From: Candidatus Gastranaerophilales bacterium
GTDB taxonomy: Bacteria > Cyanobacteriota > Vampirovibrionia > Gastranaerophilales > Gastranaerophilaceae
Assembly: GCA_944323625.1 (NCBI GenBank)
Contig: CALUTD010000004.1
Location: 61,406-125,405, forward strand
DNA length: 64,000 nucleotides
Direction of reading: 5' to 3'
This document shows, in pieces, positions 46,203 to 55,044 of the stretch. Numbering within the stretch: the stretch's first letter is position 1; every line of letters starts with the position of its first letter. The notes beneath the pieces were generated by a model. That model saw nothing but the letters and a program-made list of their open reading frames with translations, searched no databases and had not been told where the DNA came from. Both the position numbers and the translations under genes were made by a program.

Positions 46203-47152
46203 TGAAAAAGTATGCGTTGATTTTTCCCGGGCAGGGTGCGCAAAAAGCAGGAATGGGAAAAGATTTATATGAAAATTCTCCGGCCGCTAAAAAAGTATTT
46301 GATACTGCAAATGAAGTATTGAACAGAAGTATTACGGATTTATGTTTTAATTCTTCAGATGAAGAGTTAACTAAAACAATCAATTCACAGCCTTGTATAT
46401 TAACAGTTTCAATTGCTGCATATGAGGCATTAAAGGAAAGATGTAATGTTGATATTGCCTGGAGTGCAGGCCACAGTTTGGGTGAATATTCTGCCCTGTA
46501 TGCGGCAGGTGTTGTTGACCTTGAAACGGTTTTGCAGTTAATAGAAAAACGTGCTTCACTAATGAATATGGCTGCAGAAGAAACAAACGGTTCAATGGCT
46601 GCTGTTTTAGGCCTTGACAATGAAACTGTTATCAGTCTGACAAAACAAATGAACAATGTATATGTAGCAAATTATAATTCACCGGGGCAAGTCGTTATAA
46701 CAGGAGATAAAGAAGAAATAAATAATAATCTTGATAAGTTTAAAACAGCCGGTGCAAAAAGGGTAATTCCTTTGGCTGTATCCGGTGCTTTTCATTCTCC
46801 TTTAATAAAAAAGGCAGAAATTGAATTTTCAGAATTTGTTAATCATTTTGACTTTAATAATTCAAATATTCCTGTATATACTAATGTAGATGCGCAGGCA
46901 GAAACTAACGGAGAAAGATTCAAAGAAAAATTATCAAAACAAATATGCTCTTCCGTATTATGGACCCAAACCATAAATAATATGGTAAATGACGGAGCTA
47001 TGGACTTTATTGAAGCAGGCCCCGGAAAAGTACTTTCGGGACTTAACAAAAAAATCAATTCGGAATTAATAACGTTAAACATATTCGACAATGAGTCATT
47101 AAATAATGTAATAACGGAACTTACAAATGACAAAGAAAAGGAGCTTGTATAA
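46202..47152 (+). CDS. fabD: Malonyl-CoA:ACP transacylase FabD
   Basis: FabD loads malonate onto ACP. The 316-residue protein has the FPGQGAQKAGMGKDL start, the nucleophile elbow GHSLGEYSALYAAG with the catalytic Ser (about residue 89), and GAFHSPL with the catalytic His. It overlaps fabH and fabG by one base each (TAATG junctions), a sign of strict translational coupling across the three genes. Confidence 0.96.
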   Translation: MKKYALIFPGQGAQKAGMGKDLYENSPAAKKVFDTANEVLNRSITDLCFNSSDEELTKTINSQPCILTVSIAAYEALKERCNVDIAWSAGHSLGEYSALYAAGVVDLETVLQLIEKRASLMNMAAEETNGSMAAVLGLDNETVISLTKQMNNVYVANYNSPGQVVITGDKEEINNNLDKFKTAGAKRVIPLAVSGAFHSPLIKKAEIEFSEFVNHFDFNNSNIPVYTNVDAQAETNGERFKEKLSKQICSSVLWTQTINNMVNDGAMDFIEAGPGKVLSGLNKKINSELITLNIFDNESLNNVITELTNDKEKELV

Positions 47153-47880
47153 TGACAGAGAAGAAAGTTGCATTAGTAACCGGTGCATCAAGAGGAATAG
47201 GTAAATCTTGTGCTTTAGAACTTGCAAAAGCGGGTTATGATGTTGCCATAAGTTATGCAGGCAATGAAGAGGCTGCAAACAAAACACTGGAAGAGTTAAA
47301 AGCTCTTGGTTCGAATGCAAAAGCATATAAATTTAATATAGCAGATAGAGAAGCATGCCAAAAAGCAGCGGAAGATGTTTTAAAAGACTTCGGAAAGATA
47401 GATGTACTTGTAAATAATGCCGGAATTACAAGAGACGGTTTATTTATGAGGATGAGTGCGGAAAATTGGGAAGCTGTAATAAATACAAACTTAAACAGTG
47501 CATTTTATATGACAAGCTCTGTTATAAAGACAATGGTAAAACAAAGATACGGCTGTATAATAAATATGTCAAGTATAGTCGGATTAATGGGCAATGCAGG
47601 TCAAGCTAATTACTCGGCGGCTAAAGCAGGTTTAATAGGTTTTACAAAATCTTTGGCAAAAGAATTAGGTTCAAGAAATATAAGAGTTAACGCAATAGCT
47701 CCCGGTTTTATACAAACAGATATGACAAAAGATTTGGATACCGAAAAAATAGCTGAGCATATTCCGTTAAAAAGACTCGGTCAACCCGAAGATATAGCGA
47801 AAACAGTTAAATTTTTAGCTGATGACGGCTTATATATAACAGGTCAGGTTATAGGCGTTGACGGCGGTCTTGTTGTATAA
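47152..47880 (+). CDS. fabG: 3-oxoacyl-ACP reductase FabG
   Basis: FabG reduces 3-oxoacyl-ACP with NADPH. The 242-residue short-chain dehydrogenase shows TGASRGIGKSCALELA for cofactor binding, NNAGITRDGLFMRM, the catalytic Ser in MSSIVG, and the Tyr/Lys pair in YSAAKAG. The C-terminus GQVIGVDGGLVV is typical. It ends the coupled fabH-fabD-fabG block; acpP follows after 86 nt with its own promoter. Confidence 0.97.
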   Translation: MTEKKVALVTGASRGIGKSCALELAKAGYDVAISYAGNEEAANKTLEELKALGSNAKAYKFNIADREACQKAAEDVLKDFGKIDVLVNNAGITRDGLFMRMSAENWEAVINTNLNSAFYMTSSVIKTMVKQRYGCIINMSSIVGLMGNAGQANYSAAKAGLIGFTKSLAKELGSRNIRVNAIAPGFIQTDMTKDLDTEKIAEHIPLKRLGQPEDIAKTVKFLADDGLYITGQVIGVDGGLVV

Positions 47881-47891
47881 ATTTAAAAAAT

Positions 47892-47919
47892 TTGCAAATT
47901 TATATGTAGATAGTATAAT
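47892..47919 (+). promoter_or_regulatory. Internal promoter upstream of acpP
   Basis: TTGCAA (47892-47897), 16-nt spacer, TATAAT (47914-47919). It would add transcripts for acyl carrier protein, one of the most abundant cell proteins. Confidence 0.65.
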
Positions 47920-47966
47920 AAATTCATAATGAAATTTAAGTATTAGTAGAAAATGAGGTAGAAAAA

Positions 47967-48209
47967 ATGAGTGACATTCTTGAGAGAGTAAAAAAAGTTG
48001 TTGTGGAACAATTAAGCGTAGATGAAAGCGCAGTTACTCCCGAAGCTAGTTTTACAGCAGATTTAGGTGCGGATTCTTTAGATACAGTTGAGTTGGTAAT
48101 GGCATTTGAAGAAGAATTCGGATGCGAAATTCCTGATGAAGAAGCAGAAAAAATTGCAACAGTACAAGATGCAGTTAACTATATAGAATCACATTCCGAA
48201 TCAAATTAG
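47967..48209 (+). CDS. acpP: Acyl carrier protein
   Basis: The 80-residue acidic protein carries the phosphopantetheine site [14 protein letters not shown], with the modified Ser at about residue 39, and the helix III segment [16 protein letters not shown]. It shuttles growing acyl chains between the Fab enzymes. GAGGT lies 7 nt before the ATG. Confidence 0.97.
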   Translation: MSDILERVKKVVVEQLSVDESAVTPEASFTADLGADSLDTVELVMAFEEEFGCEIPDEEAEKIATVQDAVNYIESHSESN

Positions 48210-48240
48210 TAATCGCTCTTAAAAATAAAGAAATATTAAT

Positions 48241-48269
48241 GAGGGGTTCTTGATATGCAAGTTCTCCTC
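48241..48269 (+). promoter_or_regulatory. Hairpin between acpP and fabF
   Basis: GAGGGG-tt-CTTG pairs with CAAG-tt-CTCCTC around a loop ATATG. A weak T-rich stretch follows, so it may partly end acpP transcripts or protect their 3' end, giving more acpP than fabF mRNA. Confidence 0.5.
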
Positions 48270-48327
48270 TTTAATTTAAATTGAGAAGTTGCAATTAATA
48301 AGGCAGTAAAAATTTATAGGGGAAAAA

Positions 48328-49587
48328 ATGACAAAAAAACGTGTAGTAATAACAGGTATGGGAGTAGTATCTCCCTTCGGAGTCGGCTCTGATAAATTAT
48401 GGGAAGGCGTAGTTTCAGGTAAAAGCGCTATTTCCAGGATTGAGAATATGGAAGATATGAGCGGACACACTGTATTAATCGGCGGAGAAATAAAGAGTTC
48501 GGTTTTTAATCCTGTAGATTATTTTGAGCCTAAAGAGGCAAAAAGATTAGATAAATTTTTACAATACGGTGTAGTGGCAGCAAGAGAAGCAGTTAAAGAT
48601 TCCGGTATCGAACAAGCAGGTTATGACCCGTTTAGAATCGGAGTTATAGTCGGCTCTGCAGCCGGAGGTTTTCATACAATTGAAAAAAGCTATGCGGCAA
48701 TGTTAAGTAAAGGGCCTACAAAATGTTCTCCATATACTATTCCGATGCTAATTACAGATATGTGCGCCGGAAGAATATCAATGGAATTTGGAATGAAAGG
48801 TGTAAATAAAGCTGTAGTTTCTGCGTGTGCAACAGCTGCACATTGTATAGGTGATGCATTCAGAACTATTCAATACGGAGATGCAGATGCTGTAGTCGCC
48901 GGCGGAAGTGAAGCTGTTATATGTACTATCGGGTTAGGTTCTTTTACAGCTGCAAAAACATTATCAAAACGAAATGATGAGCCTGAAAAAGCTTCAAGAC
49001 CATACGACAAAGACAGAGACGGCTTTGTAATGGCAGAAGGGGCCGGGGTACTTGTTCTTGAAGAATTAGAACATGCAAAAAAACGCGGTGCTAAAATATA
49101 TGCGGAAATTATAGGATACGGACAAACAGGCGATGCCTATGACGTAGTTGCCCCATGCCCGGATGGCTCAAGTGCTGCAAAAGCTATGGAGCTTGCTCTT
49201 CAGGATGCGAATATAAAACCTGAAGATGTGGATTATATAAATACTCACGGAACAAGTACTCATTTAGGTGATATTGCCGAAACAAAAGCGATTGCAAAAG
49301 TTTTTGGAGAAAGAAAAACAAATCCCAAATTAAGGGTAAGTTCAACAAAATCAGAAACCGGACACATGTTGGGTGCTTCAGGCGCGGCTGAATCGGTTAT
49401 TTGTATTAATGCAATAAATAATAATATTATTCCACCTACAATTAATTTGGATAATCAGGATGAAGAAGTCGCCGATTTAAATTATGTACCGCATAAGGCG
49501 GAAAAAACACCTGTTAATATTGCGCTAACAAATTCTTTTGGGTTTGGTGGGCACAATGCTGTATTAATATACAAAAAATATAACTAA
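48328..49587 (+). CDS. fabF: 3-oxoacyl-ACP synthase II FabF
   Basis: FabF extends acyl-ACP by condensation with malonyl-ACP. The 419-residue protein has VSACATAAHCIGDAF with the catalytic Cys, NTHGTSTHLGD and ETGHMLGASGAAE with the two His, and NSFGFGGHNAVLI at the end. GGGGA precedes the ATG. A terminator after the stop closes the operon. Confidence 0.96.
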   Translation: MTKKRVVITGMGVVSPFGVGSDKLWEGVVSGKSAISRIENMEDMSGHTVLIGGEIKSSVFNPVDYFEPKEAKRLDKFLQYGVVAAREAVKDSGIEQAGYDPFRIGVIVGSAAGGFHTIEKSYAAMLSKGPTKCSPYTIPMLITDMCAGRISMEFGMKGVNKAVVSACATAAHCIGDAFRTIQYGDADAVVAGGSEAVICTIGLGSFTAAKTLSKRNDEPEKASRPYDKDRDGFVMAEGAGVLVLEELEHAKKRGAKIYAEIIGYGQTGDAYDVVAPCPDGSSAAKAMELALQDANIKPEDVDYINTHGTSTHLGDIAETKAIAKVFGERKTNPKLRVSSTKSETGHMLGASGAAESVICINAINNNIIPPTINLDNQDEEVADLNYVPHKAEKTPVNIALTNSFGFGGHNAVLIYKKYN

Positions 49588-49604
49588 AATACTATATTTT
49601 ATTG

Positions 49605-49636
49605 AAAAAGGAGGCAAGTATACTTGTCTCCTTTTT
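49605..49636 (+). terminator. Intrinsic terminator after fabF
   Basis: AAAAAGGAGGCAAGTA pairs with TACTTGTCTCCTTTTT (one mismatch), a symmetric hairpin with flanking A and T runs. Confidence 0.9.
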
Positions 49637-49739
49637 GTAATTTTTCTTAATATTTACATTTGTTTTAACAATTCCTCATCCCCATCAGGACTTTATAAAA
49701 TATATCGATTTAAAAATACGAGAAAACGGAGGATAAAAA

Positions 49740-51080
49740 ATGACAATTAGTGCAACAGGTTTACAGTCGGGTAGCATAGATTACAGCGCATGGATAGATA
49801 AAACAGGCGGAATTACAAAACCTTCAACAACTACAGAACTTTCAAAAGCGGAAAATGATTCTGTATCATTTAAAAGTTCCAAGAGTTCAAGTTCAAGCGA
49901 AGAATGTACGGACGGAAAAGACGACGGAAAAATAGGATTCTTTAGTGCAGCATGGAATACAATAAAAGGCGCTGGTAAAACACTTGTAAATGGTGTTAAA
50001 GGAATGTTTACAGATAAAGAGGGAAATTTTTCTTTAGGTAAAACATTACTATCAGCAGCCACAGTAGCTGCATGTATAGCATTCCCGGCAGTAGGTGTTG
50101 CAGCTTGTGTAGTTGGAGGAACAATGGGTGCAGTGCAGCTTGGAAAAGGTGTTTATAAAGCTGCTACAGCAGAAACGGATGCAGAAGCGAAACAAGCATG
50201 GCAAGATGTCGGTGGTGGTGCATTAACTGTCGGAATGTCTGTAGCAGGTGCAAAATCTGGAATGAAAGCAGTAAAATCAACTTCTACAGCGGGTACTAAC
50301 GGTGCAAGCGCACTTGATAGTCTAGGTAGCAATGCAACAAAAATGCAGAAAATAAGCGCATTTGGAAAAGATATGCTTTCTTCAACAAAAAATGGTTATA
50401 CTAATGCAAAATCAGCTGTTGTTACTAAAGCTACAAATATTAAAACAAATGCAACTAATAAATTAGAGGCTGCAAAAATTAAGAATCTTGAAAGTAAAGT
50501 TAGCAAAATTGAGGGTGCACCTACATCAAGAGAACAATCTATGATAAATGAACTAAATGCAAGAAAAGCCTATGCTACTGATGGAGTAAATGCCGAACTT
50601 AACAAACCATCTGCATTGGGTAAAGTCAAATCAGAAGCGGCAGATACTGTAGAAGCGCTTAAAATTAAGAATCTTGAAAATAAAGTTAATAAAATTGAAG
50701 GTGCTACTACATCAAAAGAACAATCTATAATAAATGAACTGAATGCAAGAAAAGCATTTGCTACTGATAGTGTGAATACCAAAGTAGAAAATATATCATC
50801 ATTTACTTCAAAAGTTAAAGATACAGCTTCCAATACAGCTTCTAAAGCCAAAAATGTTACTTCACATCCAATAAAATCAATAAAAAGTGCAGTATCTAAA
50901 ACACCCGAAGCGTTAAAATCAGCAAAAAGTAAATTATCCGCAGGTGGTCAAAAAGTTCTTGATGCTATTAATTCTACAGATTCAACATATGCACAGCTTG
51001 TTCAAAAATACGGATATGAAAATGTTGCAGAAGTATTAAAAGTAATAGGTGGTACGCAACTCGCATCAGAATCAGTTTAA
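49740..51080 (+). CDS. Protein with hydrophobic hairpin and duplicated helical module, unknown function
   Basis: The 446-residue protein has no signal peptide. A Ser-rich start (1-60) is followed by a Gly/Ala hydrophobic region (about 95-190) that could insert in a membrane as a hairpin, then helical repeats. A 62-residue module containing KIKNLE, KIEGA, EQS and INELNARKA occurs twice, 186 nt apart in DNA. The C-terminal tail is Lys/Ser/Ala-rich with a small folded end. The layout recalls secreted pore or translocator-type proteins, but that is only a resemblance. GGAGG precedes the ATG. Confidence 0.55.
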   Translation: MTISATGLQSGSIDYSAWIDKTGGITKPSTTTELSKAENDSVSFKSSKSSSSSEECTDGKDDGKIGFFSAAWNTIKGAGKTLVNGVKGMFTDKEGNFSLGKTLLSAATVAACIAFPAVGVAACVVGGTMGAVQLGKGVYKAATAETDAEAKQAWQDVGGGALTVGMSVAGAKSGMKAVKSTSTAGTNGASALDSLGSNATKMQKISAFGKDMLSSTKNGYTNAKSAVVTKATNIKTNATNKLEAAKIKNLESKVSKIEGAPTSREQSMINELNARKAYATDGVNAELNKPSALGKVKSEAADTVEALKIKNLENKVNKIEGATTSKEQSIINELNARKAFATDSVNTKVENISSFTSKVKDTASNTASKAKNVTSHPIKSIKSAVSKTPEALKSAKSKLSAGGQKVLDAINSTDSTYAQLVQKYGYENVAEVLKVIGGTQLASESV

Positions 51081-51096
51081 TCAATATATCATACAA

Positions 51097-51131
51097 TAAA
51101 AAAGAAGAGGAAGATTAATCTTCCTCTTCTT
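51097..51131 (-). terminator. Terminator overlapping the last codons of the Hcp-like gene
   Basis: A 30-bp perfect palindrome (arms 51102-51116 and 51117-51131) includes the final Glu-Glu-Asp codons and stop, and is followed on the minus strand by seven T. The acidic C-terminus is therefore partly set by the hairpin. Confidence 0.8.
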
Positions 51132-52728
51132 CTATGTTTAGAATTTTTTGAATATCTTTTTTAGGAGTATCTAAAAGATCGACATTAAATAATTTTGAGA
51201 GACCATCAAGAACTACTGGGTTAATCATATTCGGGCAGCATGGTCCCAAGAATATATTTTTCATTTTTAAATACATTAAATTAAATATGTGTGATATTGT
51301 TGAAGGATTGCATTCAGATAAAAATATACTTGAATTATCTTCGAATTTATCTATAAATTCTGATAATTTTTCAATAATATAATATAAAACTGAAAAATCA
51401 AAATAAGAATTAACGTGCCAAAAATTATTTCTTCCACTGTCATAGCCAAAAGATATTATAAAGCAATCTTCAGGACAATCCTTAATAAATTTGTACATAT
51501 ATTCATTTTTTACATTAAACATATCAATCAGACCTATAATAAATATATGTTTTATCATTCCGTTATTAAATTTATCAGCTATTTCAACAACTTTGTTATG
51601 AGTTTCTTCAACATTATAGCCGATTTTAACATTATAGGGTTTATCATCCTTTTCAAAACCTTTAGATTTAAGTGCATAGTCTATTATGGGCTTAAAATTG
51701 CCGTTTTCAACTTTTGCAATGCCGTAAGCCGGATAGCGGGCCGAGGTATATATTTGCCCTCGTATTACATCTATTTTTGGGAGTGAATTTTGGGAAATAT
51801 ATATAGGACCCGGGAATTCTGCAAATTCCAAAGAAAAATTACTATATGCAAGTTGGTAATGACCAGCTAAATTTTTGTAGGATTTAAATTTTTTATATTC
51901 ATGAGCACTAAGCATTTCGCTGTGAGTATAAATATTTACGTCAGTTCCCTTTGCAGCTTCGAGTATTTTTTCAAGATCTAAAAAACTTGTTCCCGAAACT
52001 AAAACTGCTTTGCCTTTTTTTGCTCCCAGGTTAACATAAGTTGACTCAACAGGCCCATATTTCTCTACTATTGTTGAATTTAAAAGCTTTACAATTTTAT
52101 AATTGCATTCCGTAAAATCCGTTAATTTATTTTTTAAGTCTTCTATACTATTTGAAGAATTAGGTGTATTTAGCAGGCATAAAACTTCATCTTTAGCCTC
52201 TGAATAGTCTATATTGAAATTTTTTAATTCTATTAAACAGTTACAAGCATTTAGAACTATATTTATCATTAATTCATATAATACTTTGCTATCTACTGAA
52301 AGATCATAATCATCGGGATAAACATTTTTTAACGGTTGATTCAATGCTTTAATTATACCTTCTTTGTCATAGAGATTTTGTTTTTCTATAGCAAGAAGTT
52401 TTGGTTCTTGTTTAATATTTTCACACGCGGAAATATACATTTTTTCAAGTTTTTCTTTATTATTATATAAATCTTCAACAATAACAAAAAAACTTTCCTT
52501 TTTAAAATCAAGATTAACAATTAGAGTAGAAATAAAATCAATAACTTTATCTCTATATTCAGACATGTCAACGTCTAAATCTTTAAGTTTTTCAATATAG
52601 TAAACAATTTGTCTTAATTCCGAAACAAGCATTTCTTTGACAGCAACGATATAAGGGTCAAAAGAAAAAGCAGTCGGAGTACTCGCGCCTGAGCACAATG
52701 CATTATAAAAATAGAAAAATTTATTCAT
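51115..52728 (-). CDS. Hybrid-cluster-protein homologue lacking most cluster ligands
   Basis: The 537-residue protein aligns by eye with hybrid cluster protein (Hcp): IYTHSEMLSAHEYKKFKSYK, LEFAEFPGPIY, HIFIIGLIDMF, DDCFII-like CFIISFGYDSGRN and MKNIFLGPCCPNMINPVVL match THGEMLPAHGYP, VEFARFPGPI, HIFLLGGCDGA, DCLILTLACGKYRFN and VKNIVTGPTAPGFLTP of E. coli. But the N-terminal four-Cys cluster motif is absent, the TxNC cysteine is Ser, GGCDG has become GLIDM, ACGKY has become GYDSG, and the segment with the late Glu and Lys ligands is missing. Only the SECNPS cysteine remains. It is probably a pseudoenzyme, possibly regulatory. Glutaredoxin lies 12 nt upstream. Confidence 0.75.
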   Translation of the reverse strand: MNKFFYFYNALCSGASTPTAFSFDPYIVAVKEMLVSELRQIVYYIEKLKDLDVDMSEYRDKVIDFISTLIVNLDFKKESFFVIVEDLYNNKEKLEKMYISACENIKQEPKLLAIEKQNLYDKEGIIKALNQPLKNVYPDDYDLSVDSKVLYELMINIVLNACNCLIELKNFNIDYSEAKDEVLCLLNTPNSSNSIEDLKNKLTDFTECNYKIVKLLNSTIVEKYGPVESTYVNLGAKKGKAVLVSGTSFLDLEKILEAAKGTDVNIYTHSEMLSAHEYKKFKSYKNLAGHYQLAYSNFSLEFAEFPGPIYISQNSLPKIDVIRGQIYTSARYPAYGIAKVENGNFKPIIDYALKSKGFEKDDKPYNVKIGYNVEETHNKVVEIADKFNNGMIKHIFIIGLIDMFNVKNEYMYKFIKDCPEDCFIISFGYDSGRNNFWHVNSYFDFSVLYYIIEKLSEFIDKFEDNSSIFLSECNPSTISHIFNLMYLKMKNIFLGPCCPNMINPVVLDGLSKLFNVDLLDTPKKDIQKILNIEEEED

Positions 52729-52740
52729 AACAAAAATTCC

Positions 52741-53007
52741 TTAATCTTCAAGCAATTTATCTAATTCACCGGCATTTTCAAGTTTTTGCATTACGTCAAA
52801 CCCGCCGATTCGTCTGCCACCAATTATTATTTGAGGAACGGTTACACGCCCTTTTATACCATAATATTCTCCGAGTTTTTGTCTATATTCGTTCTCGTTA
52901 TGCGTTATATCAATCTTTTTAAAAGGAATTCCCTTTTCGTTTAACAATATTTCAGCTTTTTTACAGTACGGACAATAATCTACCGTATAAACTACCACAT
53001 CTTTCAT
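52741..53007 (-). CDS. grxC: Glutaredoxin
   Basis: The 88-residue protein has the dithiol motif CPYC at residues 12-15, the cis-proline TVPQIIIGG and the GGFDVM glutathione-binding turn. It reduces disulfides and glutathione-mixed disulfides. It is the first gene of a unit with the Hcp-like protein, which suggests that a redox or nitrosylation role survives for the pair; that is inference. Confidence 0.9.
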   Translation of the reverse strand: MKDVVVYTVDYCPYCKKAEILLNEKGIPFKKIDITHNENEYRQKLGEYYGIKGRVTVPQIIIGGRRIGGFDVMQKLENAGELDKLLED

Positions 53008-53085
53008 AAAAAATACCTGACTTAATACAATACAAAAGTATTATCACAAAGCCGAATATCGATTTAATCAGACAAAAGTATATAA

Positions 53086-53859
53086 CTATTTACTGATTCT
53101 ATTAATCAAATCTTCAATATTTTTCTTTTCTTCTATAGGCAAATCAAAATTTAAATAATCCTGAAAATATTCAATTGCACTTTCATTATCATTGCGCGCC
53201 ATAAACAATATTCCCAGTTTTTTATACGAAGGATGGAAATTTTCATTACATGATATTGCTTTTAAATGGTTTGAAATTGCCTTATCAATATTATCACCGG
53301 CTTCATAAGCAATGGCGGTTTGATAATATAAAACCGCATTATCGGTAATTTTTTCAAGCACATTTTCATAATTTTGGACAGCACTGTCATAATCACCAAG
53401 TTCAAAGTGGAGATTACCTAAATCCCAGTATGCATCAAGGTTTTCTTCATCAATATCCAAAATTTCATTTAACTGATCCATTGCAAGATCATATCTACAA
53501 TCTTCCAAATAGAATCTTGATAAATAATGTTTGAGCGCAATTTCTTGAGGCATAAGAGTGACACCGTTTTCAAGCAGATTTATTGCATCAACAATATTTT
53601 TATTTCTAAAATAAACATCTGCAAGGTTAATATATGTTTGAACAGATTTTGGATTATTAGATAAAGCCTTAATAAAATAATCTGCAGCCAAATCATCTTT
53701 TGCCAATTTGGAATAACAAAGTCCAATGTTATTTAAAATATTAGGATTATTCTTATCCTGTTCAAGTACTTTTAAGAAAGCCTCAGCGGCTTTTTGATAA
53801 TCTTGAGCTTTAAAAGAGTCAAGAGCTGTTTGTAAATCTGTATTTATTTCATTTTCCAT
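53086..53859 (-). CDS. TPR-repeat protein
   Basis: The 257-residue protein is made of about seven tetratricopeptide repeats, for example NILNNIGLCYSKLAKDDLAA, QTYINLADVYFRNKNIVDAI and DAYWDLGNLHFELGDYDSAV. No signal peptide or other domain is present, so it is a cytosolic protein-interaction scaffold. It diverges from yebC with a 53-nt gap. There is no ribosome site; TTGTTA-16-TAATAT sits 6 nt before the ATG, so its mRNA is probably leaderless. Confidence 0.82.
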   Translation of the reverse strand: MENEINTDLQTALDSFKAQDYQKAAEAFLKVLEQDKNNPNILNNIGLCYSKLAKDDLAADYFIKALSNNPKSVQTYINLADVYFRNKNIVDAINLLENGVTLMPQEIALKHYLSRFYLEDCRYDLAMDQLNEILDIDEENLDAYWDLGNLHFELGDYDSAVQNYENVLEKITDNAVLYYQTAIAYEAGDNIDKAISNHLKAISCNENFHPSYKKLGILFMARNDNESAIEYFQDYLNFDLPIEEKKNIEDLINRISK

Positions 53860-53865
53860 ACTTTT

Positions 53866-53893
53866 ATATTACAATAAAAGAAAATAATAACAA
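53866..53893 (-). promoter_or_regulatory. Putative promoter of the TPR gene
   Basis: On the minus strand TTGTTA (plus 53888-53893), 16-nt spacer and TAATAT (plus 53866-53871); the ATG follows after 6 nt. Confidence 0.55.
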
Positions 53894-53912
53894 TAGACGA
53901 AAGGAATAATTT

Positions 53913-54665
53913 ATGTCAGGACACTCAAAGTGGTCAACAATCAAACATAAAAAAGCAGCTGTAGATGCTGCAAGAGGCGTGGTTTTTCAAAAATTTTCAA
54001 GAGAACTTATAGTTGCAGCTAAATTAGGTGGTCCCGACCCTGCCGGTAATTTCAGATTAAGAACTGCAATTGACAGAGCAAAAGCCGCAGGGCTTCCTAA
54101 TGACAATATTAAAAGAGCAATAGAAAAAGGTGCAGGCGCTTCCGGTGCAGATAATGTTGAAGAATTAACTTATGAAGGATATGGAGCCGGAGGAACTGCT
54201 ATTTTTATTGAAGCTATGACAGACAACAGAAACCGCACGGCCGGTGACATAAGGAGCTTTTTCTCAAAATTTGGCGGAAATCTTGGCGAAACAGGTTGTG
54301 TAGGCTGGATGTTTAAACAGGTCGGAGCCATAGAATTTGATAAAGAAAATACCGATTTTGACAAACTCTTTGAAGCAGCTATTGATGCTAATGCACAAGA
54401 TGTAATTGAAGAAGATGATATTTACAAAGTAATTACAGCCCCCGAAGATTTTCAGTCTTGTGTTGAAGCCCTTGAAGAAAAAGGGTTTAAAGGTAATTCT
54501 GCAGAACTTACCCGTATTGCCGAAAATTTAGTTGAAGTGACTGATGAAAAAATTGCAACTAATATTTTAAGACTTATGAATAAACTTGAAGAACATGATG
54601 ATATACAAAATGTTTATTCAAACTTTGATATATCGGATGAATTAATGGAAAAATTAGATGTATAA
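53913..54665 (+). CDS. yebC: YebC/PmpR-family regulator (TACO1 family)
   Basis: The 250-residue protein matches YebC from end to end: SGHSKWSTIKHKKAAVDAAR, RLRTAIDRAKAAGLPNDNI, YEGYGAGGTAIFIEAMTDN, RNRTAGDIRSFFSKFGGNLG and VGWMFKQVG. Family members act as transcription regulators or help ribosomes translate proline-rich stretches; the second role is worth noting because a Pro-rich protein is encoded at 17-19 kb. AAAGGA precedes the ATG and a terminator follows. Confidence 0.93.
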   Translation: MSGHSKWSTIKHKKAAVDAARGVVFQKFSRELIVAAKLGGPDPAGNFRLRTAIDRAKAAGLPNDNIKRAIEKGAGASGADNVEELTYEGYGAGGTAIFIEAMTDNRNRTAGDIRSFFSKFGGNLGETGCVGWMFKQVGAIEFDKENTDFDKLFEAAIDANAQDVIEEDDIYKVITAPEDFQSCVEALEEKGFKGNSAELTRIAENLVEVTDEKIATNILRLMNKLEEHDDIQNVYSNFDISDELMEKLDV

Positions 54666-54693
54666 TAATTTTTAATTAATTTTGTCTATTATT

Positions 54694-54728
54694 AAAAAAG
54701 AATCAATCGTACAAATTGATTCTTTTTT
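54694..54728 (+). terminator. Intrinsic terminator of yebC
   Basis: AAAAAAGAATCAAT (54694-54707) pairs with ATTGATTCTTTTTT (54715-54728). Confidence 0.9.
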
Positions 54729-54731
54729 ATT

Positions 54732-54929
54732 GCATAAAAAAAGCAGCCGAGCGTTAAAACGGCTGCAAATAGGAAGTAATTATTATACTGAATTGTGATT
54801 GTAAAACTTTTTTTATTTTAATCGTATTAGGTTTTAGTTTCAGGTTCTTACCGGCTTGGGAAAACAACATGAAACTGTAAATATTTTGCAAAACACATGT
54901 GTAATTCCGAACTGCTGTCACTGAATCAC
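54732..54929 (+). repeat. Dispersed repeat copy A (no gene inside)
   Basis: It starts GCATAAAAAAAGCAGCC, has a GCAGCCG/CGGCTGC hairpin, the conserved TTTTAATCGTATTAGGTTTT block, TTTCAGGTTCTTACCG, a 42-nt middle, CATGTGTAATTC (54896-54907) and GTCACTGAATCAC (54917-54929). The same blocks occur in order at 63.2-63.7 kb, where a nuclease gene replaces the 42-nt middle. On the minus strand the hairpin is followed by seven T and could end the fibre-gene transcript. The right terminal repeat seen in copies B and C is lost here. Confidence 0.75.
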
Positions 54930-55044
54930 GTATCTTTTTCTACAATTACCTAAATTTTTTATTAAATTTTCAATGTTCAACATCAATTATTCCGTTTTGA
55001 TATGGCAGGCCGTTAAAAACCTGCCGATATCAAAAGCGTAAATA

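Larger units (their letters stand above)
54666..55044. other. Gap between yebC and the fibre gene
   Basis: It holds the yebC terminator, repeat copy A, and at about 54995-55040 a long hairpin (GATATGGCAGG with CCTGCCGATATC) just after the fibre gene stop. No gene is seen. Confidence 0.6.
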
